A DNA stretch of 64,000 nucleotides, taken from Stenotrophomonas rhizophila. GTDB taxonomy: Bacteria; Pseudomonadota; Gammaproteobacteria; Xanthomonadales; Xanthomonadaceae. A program made the translations under genes and the position numbers. Each line of letters begins with the position of its first letter. Position 1 is the stretch's first letter. The stretch spans positions 1,419,605 to 1,483,604 of the forward strand of contig NZ_CP007597.1 of NCBI RefSeq assembly GCF_000661955.1, written 5' to 3'. The notes beneath the pieces were generated by a model. The model saw nothing but the letters and a program-made list of their open reading frames with translations, had not been told where the DNA came from and did not search any database. Below, in pieces: positions 1 to 7,593 of this stretch.

Positions 1-759
1 GCGGGCAGGGCGGTGGGCGTGGAGACGCTGGAGGGCGAGTGCATCGACGCCCGCGCGGTGGTGGCCAACGTCAACCCGAAACTGCTCTACGAGCAACTGC
101 TGGCCGCCGACGAGGTACCGGCGCCCACGCGCGAACGCATGGCCAACTGGCGCTGCGGCTCAGGCACGTTCCGCATGAACGTGGCGCTGTCGCAGCTGCC
201 GGACTTCCGCTGCCTGCCCGGTGCGGGCGACCACCTGACCGCGGGCATCATCATCGCCCCGTCGCTGGATTACATGGACCGCGCCTACACCGATGCGCGC
301 CAGCAGGGCTGGTCGCGCGAACCGATCGTGGAGATGCTCATTCCCAGCACGCTGGACGATTCGCTGGCGCCGCCCGGGCAGCACGTGGCCAGCCTGTTCT
401 GCCAGCACGTGGCGCCGCAGCTGCCGCACGGGCGCAGCTGGGACGATCATCGTGATGAAGTGGCCGACCTGATGATCGCCACGGTGGAACAGCATGCGCC
501 GGGATTTGCCGCCTCGGTACTGGGCCGGCAGGTACTGAGCCCGCTGGACCTGGAGCGGACCTTCGGCCTGATCGGCGGGGATATCTTCCACGGCGCGCTG
601 AGCCTCAACCAGCTGTTCAGTGCACGCCCGATGCTGGGCCAGGCCGACTACCGCGGCGCGTTGCCGGGGTTGTATCTGTGCGGGTCCGGCACGCATCCCG
701 GCGGCGGTGTCACCGGTGCGCCGGGGCATAACGCCGCGCAGGTGATCCTGCGCGGCTGA
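1..759 (+). CDS. Phytoene desaturase-like FAD oxidoreductase, C-terminal part (5' end outside window)
   Basis: The reading frame is open from the first base, so about the last 252 residues of a longer (usually about 500-residue) protein are visible. The end carries the C-terminal FAD-contacting signature of the COG1233 carotenoid desaturase/PYROXD2-like flavoproteins: a GLYLCGSGTHPGGGV stretch followed by GAPGHNAA near residues 220-243. The N-terminal Rossmann FAD motif must lie upstream of the window. Family members oxidise or desaturate hydrophobic substrates, but the substrate cannot be told from this fragment and no other carotenoid gene is present here. The next gene is convergent, with only 15 bases between the two stop codons. 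Confidence 0.8.
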   Translation, partial: AGRAVGVETLEGECIDARAVVANVNPKLLYEQLLAADEVPAPTRERMANWRCGSGTFRMNVALSQLPDFRCLPGAGDHLTAGIIIAPSLDYMDRAYTDARQQGWSREPIVEMLIPSTLDDSLAPPGQHVASLFCQHVAPQLPHGRSWDDHRDEVADLMIATVEQHAPGFAASVLGRQVLSPLDLERTFGLIGGDIFHGALSLNQLFSARPMLGQADYRGALPGLYLCGSGTHPGGGVTGAPGHNAAQVILRG

Positions 760-774
760 GCCGCAGCGACGCGG

Positions 775-1605
775 CTACTTTCCGTCAAGATCCGGCTGCA
801 ACTCTTCGGTCTGCGGCTCGCTGGCATCTACCTGCGGCTTGACCTCGGGGATCCGCGTACTGCGGTCGCCAGTGACCGGCACCGTGCTCACCGTGCCCAC
901 ATCGACCCGGCCCACCCGCGGCGTCATCCAGATGCTGTCCTGGTACTGCCGGTACTTGTCCGGGTCCCAGTAGCGCTGGTCATAGAACTTGGAGCCGTCG
1001 ATCTGCTCGACCACGCCGTTCGGACCCGGCACCAGGATCTTCACGTTGCCGGCAAAGCCCGTGCGGCTGCCGGTCAAGCGGTGCTGCTCGCGGCGCATCG
1101 CCTGGTTCAGTCGCGGCGCCGCCGCCTCATCACCGAAGCGGGCATAGATCGCCTCGCCCTCGGCGACGGCCTGCGCCTGTTCGGCGGCGCTCAAGTTGGC
1201 CCAGTAGCGCTCGCGCAGCTCGACAAAGCCCTTGTAGCCACGCTCGGCGGCAAGGTCCATCCAGGCATAGGCCAACGCGCGGTTGACCGGCGTGCCGGTG
1301 CCATTCCACAGCATCTCGGCCACCATCGCCTGGGACACCTTGTCCGAATAGAACCCGGCGCGCTGGAAGAACGCGAACGCGGCGGTCGGGTCGTTGCCGC
1401 GCATTTTTTCCATGCCCAGCATGCGGAAGCGCAGGTCCGGGTGGCCGTTGAGGAACCCGGCGCTGATCATCAACGGATCGTCGACCGGATCACTGGGCAA
1501 CGCGGTGCCGGTTTTGGCCTTGGCGGCCGGTGGCGCGGCGGTTGCAACCGCCGGCAGCAGCAGCGCTGCGAAGAGGGGGTAAAGCAGATAACGCGGGGTA
1601 TTCAT
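775..1605 (-). CDS. Secreted Sel1-repeat-like protein of unknown function
   Basis: A 276-residue protein with a clear signal peptide: basic MNTPR start, hydrophobic LLYPLFAALLLPAVA, cleavage near ATAA (about residues 22-24). Residues 50-125 contain helical SEL1/TPR-like units (for example AFAFFQRAGFYSDKVSQAMV and GTGTPVNRALAYAWMDLAAE), the pattern of Sel1 repeats that act as protein-binding scaffolds. The C-terminal third is polar and proline/acid rich with no recognised domain. It is probably periplasmic or outer-membrane associated. No enzymatic motif is visible and its neighbours give no direct clue. It lies downstream of the S9 peptidase on the same strand, but a hairpin separates the two, so it probably has its own promoter in 1606-1700. 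Confidence 0.75.
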   Translation of the reverse strand: MNTPRYLLYPLFAALLLPAVATAAPPAAKAKTGTALPSDPVDDPLMISAGFLNGHPDLRFRMLGMEKMRGNDPTAAFAFFQRAGFYSDKVSQAMVAEMLWNGTGTPVNRALAYAWMDLAAERGYKGFVELRERYWANLSAAEQAQAVAEGEAIYARFGDEAAAPRLNQAMRREQHRLTGSRTGFAGNVKILVPGPNGVVEQIDGSKFYDQRYWDPDKYRQYQDSIWMTPRVGRVDVGTVSTVPVTGDRSTRIPEVKPQVDASEPQTEELQPDLDGK

Positions 1606-1696
1606 AGCATCATTCCTTGATCAGCCCGGGGCGGATGCCGACGGGGGCATGGTCCGGCGGCGATCGGGTCGGGCGCATGCGGCGTACGTCACTATG

Positions 1697-1738
1697 CCAA
1701 AAGACAGGGCGCGCGACCTGACGGCCGCGCGCCCCTGT
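1697..1738 (-). terminator. Probable rho-independent terminator of the S9 peptidase gene
   Basis: Read on the minus strand, a 12-13 bp GC-rich stem (1726-1738 with 1704-1715, one bulged base) is followed by CTTTT. It begins six bases beyond the peptidase stop codon. Confidence 0.6.
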
Positions 1739-1743
1739 TGCGG

Positions 1744-3744
1744 TCAGCGCTTGCTGCCGGTACCGATATGGCGGTCGAAGAAGGCCAGCATTTTCGTGTA
1801 CAGGTTCACGCGTGCGGGGACGCCGTAGAAGCCATGCATTTCCCCGGACTGGATGATCACCTCTTCCGGCGCATTGCCGGCCTCGGTCAACGCCTTGGCC
1901 ATCAGTTCGGTTTGCTCAGGCACCGCACGGGCATCGCGCGCGCCGGCGGCCAGGAACACGGGAATGCGGACTTCGGCAGCACGCTTGGCCGGCGACGCCT
2001 TGGCGCGTTCGGCCGGATCCACGCCGTGGGTGCGGCGCAGGTAGCGCTGGCCGGACTCACGCTGCGGGATGTCGCCCTTGGTGAACAGCATGTCCACGTC
2101 ATACACGCCCACATAGCCGAACGCACACTTGAACAGGCCCGGTTCGCGGATCGGTGCCATCAGCGCCGAATAGCCCCCGAAACTGCCCCCGTAGATGCAC
2201 AGGCGGTCCTTGTCGGCCACGCCTTGGGCGATGGCCCAATGGGTCGCATCCAGAATGTCGTTCTGGATGCCGTCGGCCCACTGCCGATGCCCGGCCTCTT
2301 CAAATGCCTTGCCATAGCCACCGGACCCGCGGAAGTTGACCTGCAGCACCGCGTAGCCGCGGCTGGCCAGCAACTGCGCTTCCGGGTTGAAGCCCCAGTT
2401 GTCGCGCGGACCGATCGGGCCGCCATGCGGGTTGACGATCATCGGCAGCCGCTTGCCCTCTGCGCCCTTGGGCACGGTCAGGTAGCCGTACAGCTGGCGG
2501 CCGTCGCGGGCCTTGAGCGTGAACGAGGTGACGCTGGCCATGTGCTTGGGGTCCAGCCAGTCGCGCCCCTGGAGCAGGAAACGGGCCTGGCCGGTACCGC
2601 GATCAAACAGGTAGAGCTCGCCGGGATTGGTATCGCTGTAGACCGACACCAGGATCTTCTGGCCGTCCTCGGTATAGCTGGAGAACTGCACCATCTGGTC
2701 GGGGAAGGCCGCGGCCAGCGACTGGTACAACTTCGCATCGGCGTGGTCTTCGTCGATCAGCGTGACCTTGGGCGCGCCGGACTGGTTGATCACGCCCAGC
2801 AAGCGCTTGTCATCGGTGCTCCACATCATCTGCGAGACATCGGTGACCGGGTCCTGGAACAGGCTGTTGAACTGGCCACTGGCCGTATCCAGCGTACCCA
2901 GTGCCGCCGGCAGCTTGCCGTCGTCCTGCTCGGCGTAGACGGTGCCATCGGCGGTGGTGCGCAGCACACGCAGGTGCTTGCCGTCCGCCTTGGAGGCATT
3001 GATCAGCGTCCAGTTGGTGCCGTCGCGGCGATACAGCTCGCTGCGCTCGTCGTACTCACCGCTTTCATCGCGGCTGGAGCTGCACACCGCGAACCGCGGC
3101 TCCTTGGCGGCGTCCAGCGCGATGTCGCAGTTTTCCTTGGGCGCGCGGGCCAGCGGGGTGCGCCGGCCACTGATGGTGTCCAGGCTGACCACCTGGGTGC
3201 CCGCGCCTTCGGACGAGCGCGGGTAGCGCACCTGCATGATCACGTTCTGGTCATCGCCGCGCAGGGTGTCCAGCAGCGAGTAGGACTCGTTGCCGACGCT
3301 CTTGCCGCGCTGGGTGGCATCGCGGGTGCCGTAGAAGATCACCGGGCGGGCCAGGCTGCCGTCGGCGTTCACCGCGAACCATTCCCCGGTGGGGAAGGGC
3401 TGGGCATAGCCACCCTGCTTCTTCACTGCATTGAACATCAGCCGTTGGGGCGAGATCCAATGGAAGCTGCCGACGCTTTTCTTGTCCGGCAGCTGGTTGA
3501 CCTTCAGCACCTTGAGATCGCTGGTGCGCAGGATGGTCAGCACGTCCTGGTCGCCCAGGTCGACGCTGATGGCCAGGTAGTCACCGTTGGGCGAGATCTT
3601 GGCCGAACTGAAGCTGGCGTGCTTGGCGAAATCTTCAATCGAGTAAGGCGTGTTGGCCGGGGAGGCCGCCTGTGCCGCCGGCAGCGATGCGGCAAGTGCC
3701 ATCGCCAGTGCCAGGGGTGCGTACAGCATCGACTTCATCTGCAT
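1744..3744 (-). CDS. Secreted S9-family (prolyl oligopeptidase-type) serine peptidase
   Basis: 666 residues from an ATG preceded by AGGAAAC at a workable distance; starting there gives a clean signal peptide (MQMKSMLYAPLALAMALAAS, cleavage after AQA). A beta-propeller-like N-terminal half (about residues 30-390) precedes an alpha/beta hydrolase domain of the COG1506 dipeptidyl/acylaminoacyl peptidase type. The catalytic triad is readable: Ser521 in YGGSFGGY, Asp604 in GARDARAVP, His637 in GEMHGFYG, with the spacing expected of this family. The enzyme should cleave short peptides in the periplasm. It sits directly downstream of a TonB-dependent receptor, separated by a terminator; in Xanthomonadales such peptidases often neighbour receptors, so joint use of imported oligopeptides is a reasonable inference, not shown by sequence. 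Longer in-frame extension to 3795 would run through the upstream terminator and is rejected. Confidence 0.9.
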   Translation of the reverse strand: MQMKSMLYAPLALAMALAASLPAAQAASPANTPYSIEDFAKHASFSSAKISPNGDYLAISVDLGDQDVLTILRTSDLKVLKVNQLPDKKSVGSFHWISPQRLMFNAVKKQGGYAQPFPTGEWFAVNADGSLARPVIFYGTRDATQRGKSVGNESYSLLDTLRGDDQNVIMQVRYPRSSEGAGTQVVSLDTISGRRTPLARAPKENCDIALDAAKEPRFAVCSSSRDESGEYDERSELYRRDGTNWTLINASKADGKHLRVLRTTADGTVYAEQDDGKLPAALGTLDTASGQFNSLFQDPVTDVSQMMWSTDDKRLLGVINQSGAPKVTLIDEDHADAKLYQSLAAAFPDQMVQFSSYTEDGQKILVSVYSDTNPGELYLFDRGTGQARFLLQGRDWLDPKHMASVTSFTLKARDGRQLYGYLTVPKGAEGKRLPMIVNPHGGPIGPRDNWGFNPEAQLLASRGYAVLQVNFRGSGGYGKAFEEAGHRQWADGIQNDILDATHWAIAQGVADKDRLCIYGGSFGGYSALMAPIREPGLFKCAFGYVGVYDVDMLFTKGDIPQRESGQRYLRRTHGVDPAERAKASPAKRAAEVRIPVFLAAGARDARAVPEQTELMAKALTEAGNAPEEVIIQSGEMHGFYGVPARVNLYTKMLAFFDRHIGTGSKR

Positions 3745-3793
3745 GTGTGCCTGTTTCCTGTCCAGGGCCGCTGCGTCGCCGGCAGCGGCAGTC

Positions 3794-3828
3794 AAAAAAG
3801 GAAAGCCCGGTCAAGGACCGGGCTTTCC
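3794..3828 (-). terminator. Rho-independent terminator of the first TonB-dependent receptor
   Basis: Minus-strand stem of 13 perfect base pairs (3816-3828 with 3800-3812), loop of three bases, followed by six T residues. Placed 29 bases past the receptor stop codon and before the start of the peptidase gene. Confidence 0.9.
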
Positions 3829-3856
3829 CACGCATCCTTACATCACCCGGAGGTGA

Positions 3857-6757
3857 TCAGAACTTGTACTGCAGGCTCACGTAGAAGCGGCGGCCCAGCG
3901 GATCGGCACCGATGTACGGGTCGAAGAACGGGTAGGCAGTGCGGCTGTTGTCCTTGCGGTACTGGTTGTCGAACACGTTGACCACCTGGAAGGTTGCCAG
4001 CACGTTTTCACCGAACTTCTTGCCCACGCTCAGGTTCCACAGGAAGTACGGAGCCAGGCGACGCGGGTAGAAGGCACCTGCGGCATTGACGCCGTCCGCC
4101 TCGGCCTGGCTGAAGGCCGAACCGTAGCGGGTACCGAAGACGGTCGATGCCCAGTCACCCTTGGTCCAGGTCAGGCTGCCGCGGGCGCGGCTGCGTTCGG
4201 AGTAGAAGAACTCCGGCGGCAGATCGCGGTAGTCGATCAGCTCGTCGTCGGCCGTCTGCTTGTACTTGTTGGTCAGCGTCAGCGAGTAGCCGAGGTCGAC
4301 GTTGAAACGGCCCCAACGGTCGGTGTCCAGCGCGTACTTGTAGCTGGCATCGATGCCGCTGGTGTCCTGCAGAGCGGTATTGATGTAGGCGTTGTTGATG
4401 AGCTGGATGCGACCGTCATCCGGCGAGCCGGGCAGGTTGACACGGGTGATCAGGCTCTGAACGTTGGCGCACACCGACGGGCTCGGCACGGCACGACCGT
4501 CGCTGGCGCTGCCCAGGCGGCAGGCCGCTTCGGCACGCAGCAGGTAGTCGTTGCTGAGCTGGGCGGCGGCGTCTTCCAGCTGGATGCGGTAGTAATCGAC
4601 CGTAAGCGACATGCCGTCGGTGATGTCCCACACGAAACCACCGCCCCACGACTTGCCCTTTTCTTCGGTCAGGTTCGGGTTGCCGGCAACCTGGGTCTGC
4701 ACCGAGTACTTGGTCGGATCGCTGGTCGGCGCGTTGCACTGGGTGCGCGTACGCGGACCCTGGGCAGCACCCGCACCGGTACCGGAACGGCAGGCGTACT
4801 CATCCAGCTCGGTGGTGTAGGACGCGGCACCGCCGGCGTAGATCAGCTGCATGTCCGGCGCGCGGAAGCTGGTGGCGTAGCTGCCGCGCAGCATGAGGTT
4901 GCTGAACGGGCGCCATTCCAGGCCCAGGTTGTAGGTGCTGGCCGCATCGACCGACGAGATATCGTCGTACTTGTCGTAGCGGGCCGCCGCGTTCGCGCTC
5001 AGGCTGCTGAAGATCGGCACGCGGAACTCGGCGCCGACGGCGTAACGGTCGCGGGTGCCGTGGGTTTCGCCGGAGCTGGTCAGGTTGTAGATGGTCTGGC
5101 CATCGATCGGGCGCAGCTGGTCGGTGCGCGGATCGCTCACCATGTCCATCTTCTGACGGTTCCACTCCAGCACGCTGGCGAAGCCGACGGCACCGGCCGG
5201 CAGTTCGAACAGGTCGCCGCTGATGTTGAAGCTGGCGTTGGCGACGCTGGTTTCAGAGCGGTTGATCACGCGGGTGGCGAACGACTGGTAGATCTCCGGG
5301 GTGATCGGCGAACCCCAGCGCTGCAGGTTCAGTGCATGGATCGGATAGACACCGGTACCGGTGCCGGTCGCGTTGCTCCAGCCGAGCTGCGGGCCCAGGA
5401 AGTAGTCATGCACCGACTTTGCCAGCAGGCGCGGGCGGTCCATCTTGTAGTTGTAGTAGCCGTAACCGCCGCTGGCTTCCCAGTCGAAACGATCGGCGAT
5501 GGTGCCACGCACGCCGGCGGCGAAGTCGTAGGTGTATTCGTCGTAGGTGGTGCTGGCCGCTTCGTTGCCGCCCAGCTCATCGGCGGTGAACACACGCTGC
5601 AGCTGCACGATGTCGCGCAGGCCGGCATCGTAGTAGAAGGCGCTGGTGCTGCCGTTGGACAGGATGTTGAACTTGTCACCGTTGGTGGCCCAGAACTCCG
5701 TGCCGGAGCTGGCCTTGCCGTTGGTGGTGTAGTAGTTCGCGCTGGCCCAGCCCTGGGTGGTGTCGGTGAAATCGAAGGTGCCGTAACCGTAGGCGGAGTA
5801 GAACTGGCGCTTGTTGGAGATCGAGCGCGAAGCGCTGCTGTCATACGAGCCGCAGTAGGTACCGCGGGCGTTGGTGGTTACGGTGGTGAAGCCCAGTGCA
5901 TCGCAATTGGCTTGGCCGGGATAGTACGCATTGTGGTTGACCGGGCCGTTGGCCGAGGCCAGGCCGCGGATCGCGATCAGCGACAGGCCCGGGGTGGCGG
6001 TGCTGCCCAGCGGCCCTTCGCGGACGTCCGAGAGCCACTTGCGCTGGCTGGCGAAGACCGGTTCGCGGTCGCTGTACTGCAATGCCCACACCGCGCTCCA
6101 GCGGTCGCCGGTACGGCCACCGGTCAGCTCCAGATTCACCGTGTCACCGCCGCCTTCAGCGGTGGTGCCGGTGGTCAGGCGCACCAGGTTGCCGTCGAAG
6201 TGCTCGCGCAACACGATGTTGACCACGCCGGCGACGGCGTCGGAACCGTAAATGGCCGAAGCACCACCGGTCAGCACTTCAACGCGCTCGACGATGCTGC
6301 TGGGAATGGAGTTGATGTTGGCGACGTTGTTGTCGCGGTTGTAGGGCTGCGGGTACTGGGCGGGGCGGCGGCCGTTGACCAGGGTCAGGGTGTAGCCGGG
6401 ACCCAGGTTGCGCAGGTTGACCACCTGGGCGTTGGGGGTGAAGCCGGACACGGCCAGATCGCCGGTGAACGAGGCGGTGGTGTTCTGGGTCAGCGTCTGC
6501 AGCATGTCGCCGACGGTCTGGAAGCCTTCACGGTCGATGTCGCCGCGGGTAATCACGGTGACCGGCGCCGGGCCTTCAACTTCGGACCGCTTGATGCGCG
6601 AGCCCACCACCGAAACACGGTCCAGGTTGGTGGCGTTCTTGCCGCCGACCTCGTTGCCGGCTTCCTGTGCGAAGGCCGGTGCGACGGCCGAAACGAGCAG
6701 CGCCGATGCCAGCGCAAAGCTCAGCGGGTTGCGGCTGAGCAGGTTGCGATTTGCCAT
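3857..6757 (-). CDS. TonB-dependent outer-membrane receptor
   Basis: 966 residues with a signal peptide (FALASALLVSAVAPAFAQ, cleavage after about residue 30), a TonB-box-like segment (DRVSVVGSRIKR), a plug domain at about residues 55-170 (PVTVITRGDIDREGF, LRNLGPGYTLTLVNGRRP, ERVEVLTGGASAIYGSDAVAGVVN) and a 22-strand-type barrel ending in the terminal aromatic motif FYVSLQYKF. It should import a ligand across the outer membrane using TonB-ExbBD energy. The ligand is unknown; this Oar-like subfamily in Xanthomonadales is often linked to peptides or plant- and protein-derived nutrients. The start codon is preceded by AGGGGAA at good spacing. The gene is followed by its own terminator and then the S9 peptidase. 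It shares the upstream motif at 6898-6914 with the second receptor. Confidence 0.95.
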   Translation of the reverse strand: MANRNLLSRNPLSFALASALLVSAVAPAFAQEAGNEVGGKNATNLDRVSVVGSRIKRSEVEGPAPVTVITRGDIDREGFQTVGDMLQTLTQNTTASFTGDLAVSGFTPNAQVVNLRNLGPGYTLTLVNGRRPAQYPQPYNRDNNVANINSIPSSIVERVEVLTGGASAIYGSDAVAGVVNIVLREHFDGNLVRLTTGTTAEGGGDTVNLELTGGRTGDRWSAVWALQYSDREPVFASQRKWLSDVREGPLGSTATPGLSLIAIRGLASANGPVNHNAYYPGQANCDALGFTTVTTNARGTYCGSYDSSASRSISNKRQFYSAYGYGTFDFTDTTQGWASANYYTTNGKASSGTEFWATNGDKFNILSNGSTSAFYYDAGLRDIVQLQRVFTADELGGNEAASTTYDEYTYDFAAGVRGTIADRFDWEASGGYGYYNYKMDRPRLLAKSVHDYFLGPQLGWSNATGTGTGVYPIHALNLQRWGSPITPEIYQSFATRVINRSETSVANASFNISGDLFELPAGAVGFASVLEWNRQKMDMVSDPRTDQLRPIDGQTIYNLTSSGETHGTRDRYAVGAEFRVPIFSSLSANAAARYDKYDDISSVDAASTYNLGLEWRPFSNLMLRGSYATSFRAPDMQLIYAGGAASYTTELDEYACRSGTGAGAAQGPRTRTQCNAPTSDPTKYSVQTQVAGNPNLTEEKGKSWGGGFVWDITDGMSLTVDYYRIQLEDAAAQLSNDYLLRAEAACRLGSASDGRAVPSPSVCANVQSLITRVNLPGSPDDGRIQLINNAYINTALQDTSGIDASYKYALDTDRWGRFNVDLGYSLTLTNKYKQTADDELIDYRDLPPEFFYSERSRARGSLTWTKGDWASTVFGTRYGSAFSQAEADGVNAAGAFYPRRLAPYFLWNLSVGKKFGENVLATFQVVNVFDNQYRKDNSRTAYPFFDPYIGADPLGRRFYVSLQYKF

Positions 6758-6897
6758 GAATAGTTCCCCTTGAAATCAGTTCTGTGCGCCAGGTGGCGGT
6801 ATGTAGGCCTTCTTGGCCGGATCCGACACCCTTGTGCTCCCGACGGGCCCCAACCGCTGCCCCCTGTAATCAGCTTCACAAGCCGATGACCAGAAGT

Positions 6898-6924
6898 TAA
6901 CACGAGCTTAACTTGCACTGTCAA
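6898..6924 (-). promoter_or_regulatory. Upstream motif and candidate promoter of the first receptor
   Basis: On the minus strand a TTGACA (6919-6924) is followed four bases later by AAGTTAAGCTCGTGTTA (6898-6914). The same 17-base motif with two changes lies upstream of the second receptor at 10485-10501. The TTGACA is a perfect -35 hexamer; the matching -10 (GTTAAC after 17 bases) is weak. Motif sharing is seen directly; regulatory meaning is inferred. Confidence 0.5.
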
Positions 6925-7300
6925 CTGTTCATCACCGCGTCATAAAGGCAGGATCGGCACATAGGTGCGCTGAAGCCAATGATGGCGGGCGATTCGCCCA
7001 AGTTATTGATTACACGAAAATTAGTTGCGGTTGAAACGACCATGTGAAGATTTCGGGCCTGTCCCGCGCTGTCCGGGCGACACGGCGGGACGTACATTGA
7101 CCGTTCATTTTCATGGCTGATGACATATTGGAATAAGCCCTCGTCAGAGCAAAAAAACGGTTCTTCTCCCATCTGAGGAGGGCGTCTTGTTGCAAGGGCC
7201 GTCCCAGAGTGAGCACGACGCTACGCGGGTGGCCGGGTGTGCAGGCGCCGATTGGATCGGCTGGCGTCTCCGACCGGGCCGGTCGCGAGCGTGAGGGCCC
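6925..7300. other. Non-coding stretch upstream of the first receptor
   Basis: About 375 bases with no credible gene on either strand. The part from about 6990 to 7160 is clearly poorer in GC than the surroundings and probably holds upstream regulatory sequence for the receptor. Short open frames here lack codon bias and ribosome sites. Confidence 0.5.
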
Positions 7301-7391
7301 CGTAGCAGCCGGTAGGCCCCTGGTGCAAATGTCCCCCGGCCGCGAGGCGGCCTCCTCCTTTATTTTGCCCAGGAGCCTACCGGCTGCTACG
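7301..7391. repeat. Nested inverted repeat, 23-bp arms
   Basis: Arms 7301-7323 and 7369-7391 match at 22 of 23 positions. The 45-base centre holds a second hairpin (GGCCGC, GAG, GCGGCC). It could be a structured RNA, a miniature mobile element or a terminator-like structure; nothing in it codes for protein. Confidence 0.75.
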
Positions 7392-7440
7392 CGGCTCGGC
7401 TTGCGGTGCGCCGGGGGGAAGCCAGGCTCTTCTGGCGCTT

Positions 7441-7482
7441 TCGGTGGGTCGGGCGCTGGGGCCCCAGCGCCCGACCCACCGA
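7441..7482. repeat. Perfect 42-bp palindrome with no spacer
   Basis: Bases 7441-7461 are the exact reverse complement of 7462-7482. It can form a cruciform or a 21-bp RNA hairpin with minimal loop. It lies 62 bases beyond the terminator of the second receptor and 50 bases from the nested repeat at 7301-7391. Confidence 0.9.
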
Positions 7483-7543
7483 CCGCTGTAGTTGGGAATC
7501 GTCACGGCACGTTGCTGCTTGCCCGAAATAAGGGCGAAGAACC

Positions 7544-7569
7544 AAAAAAAAGCCCCGCCGAAGCGGGGC
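7544..7569 (-). terminator. Rho-independent terminator of the second TonB-dependent receptor
   Basis: Minus-strand stem GCCCCGC/GCGGGGC (7563-7569 with 7552-7558), four-base loop, followed by a run of eight T residues. It starts 25 bases after the receptor stop codon. Confidence 0.9.
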
Positions 7570-7593
7570 CCTTCTGACCGCTGACGCCGTCGC

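Noticed and set aside
1738..3981. 747-codon plus-strand open frame over the S9 peptidase
   Set aside because: Antisense shadow of a gene with an intact catalytic triad and signal peptide.
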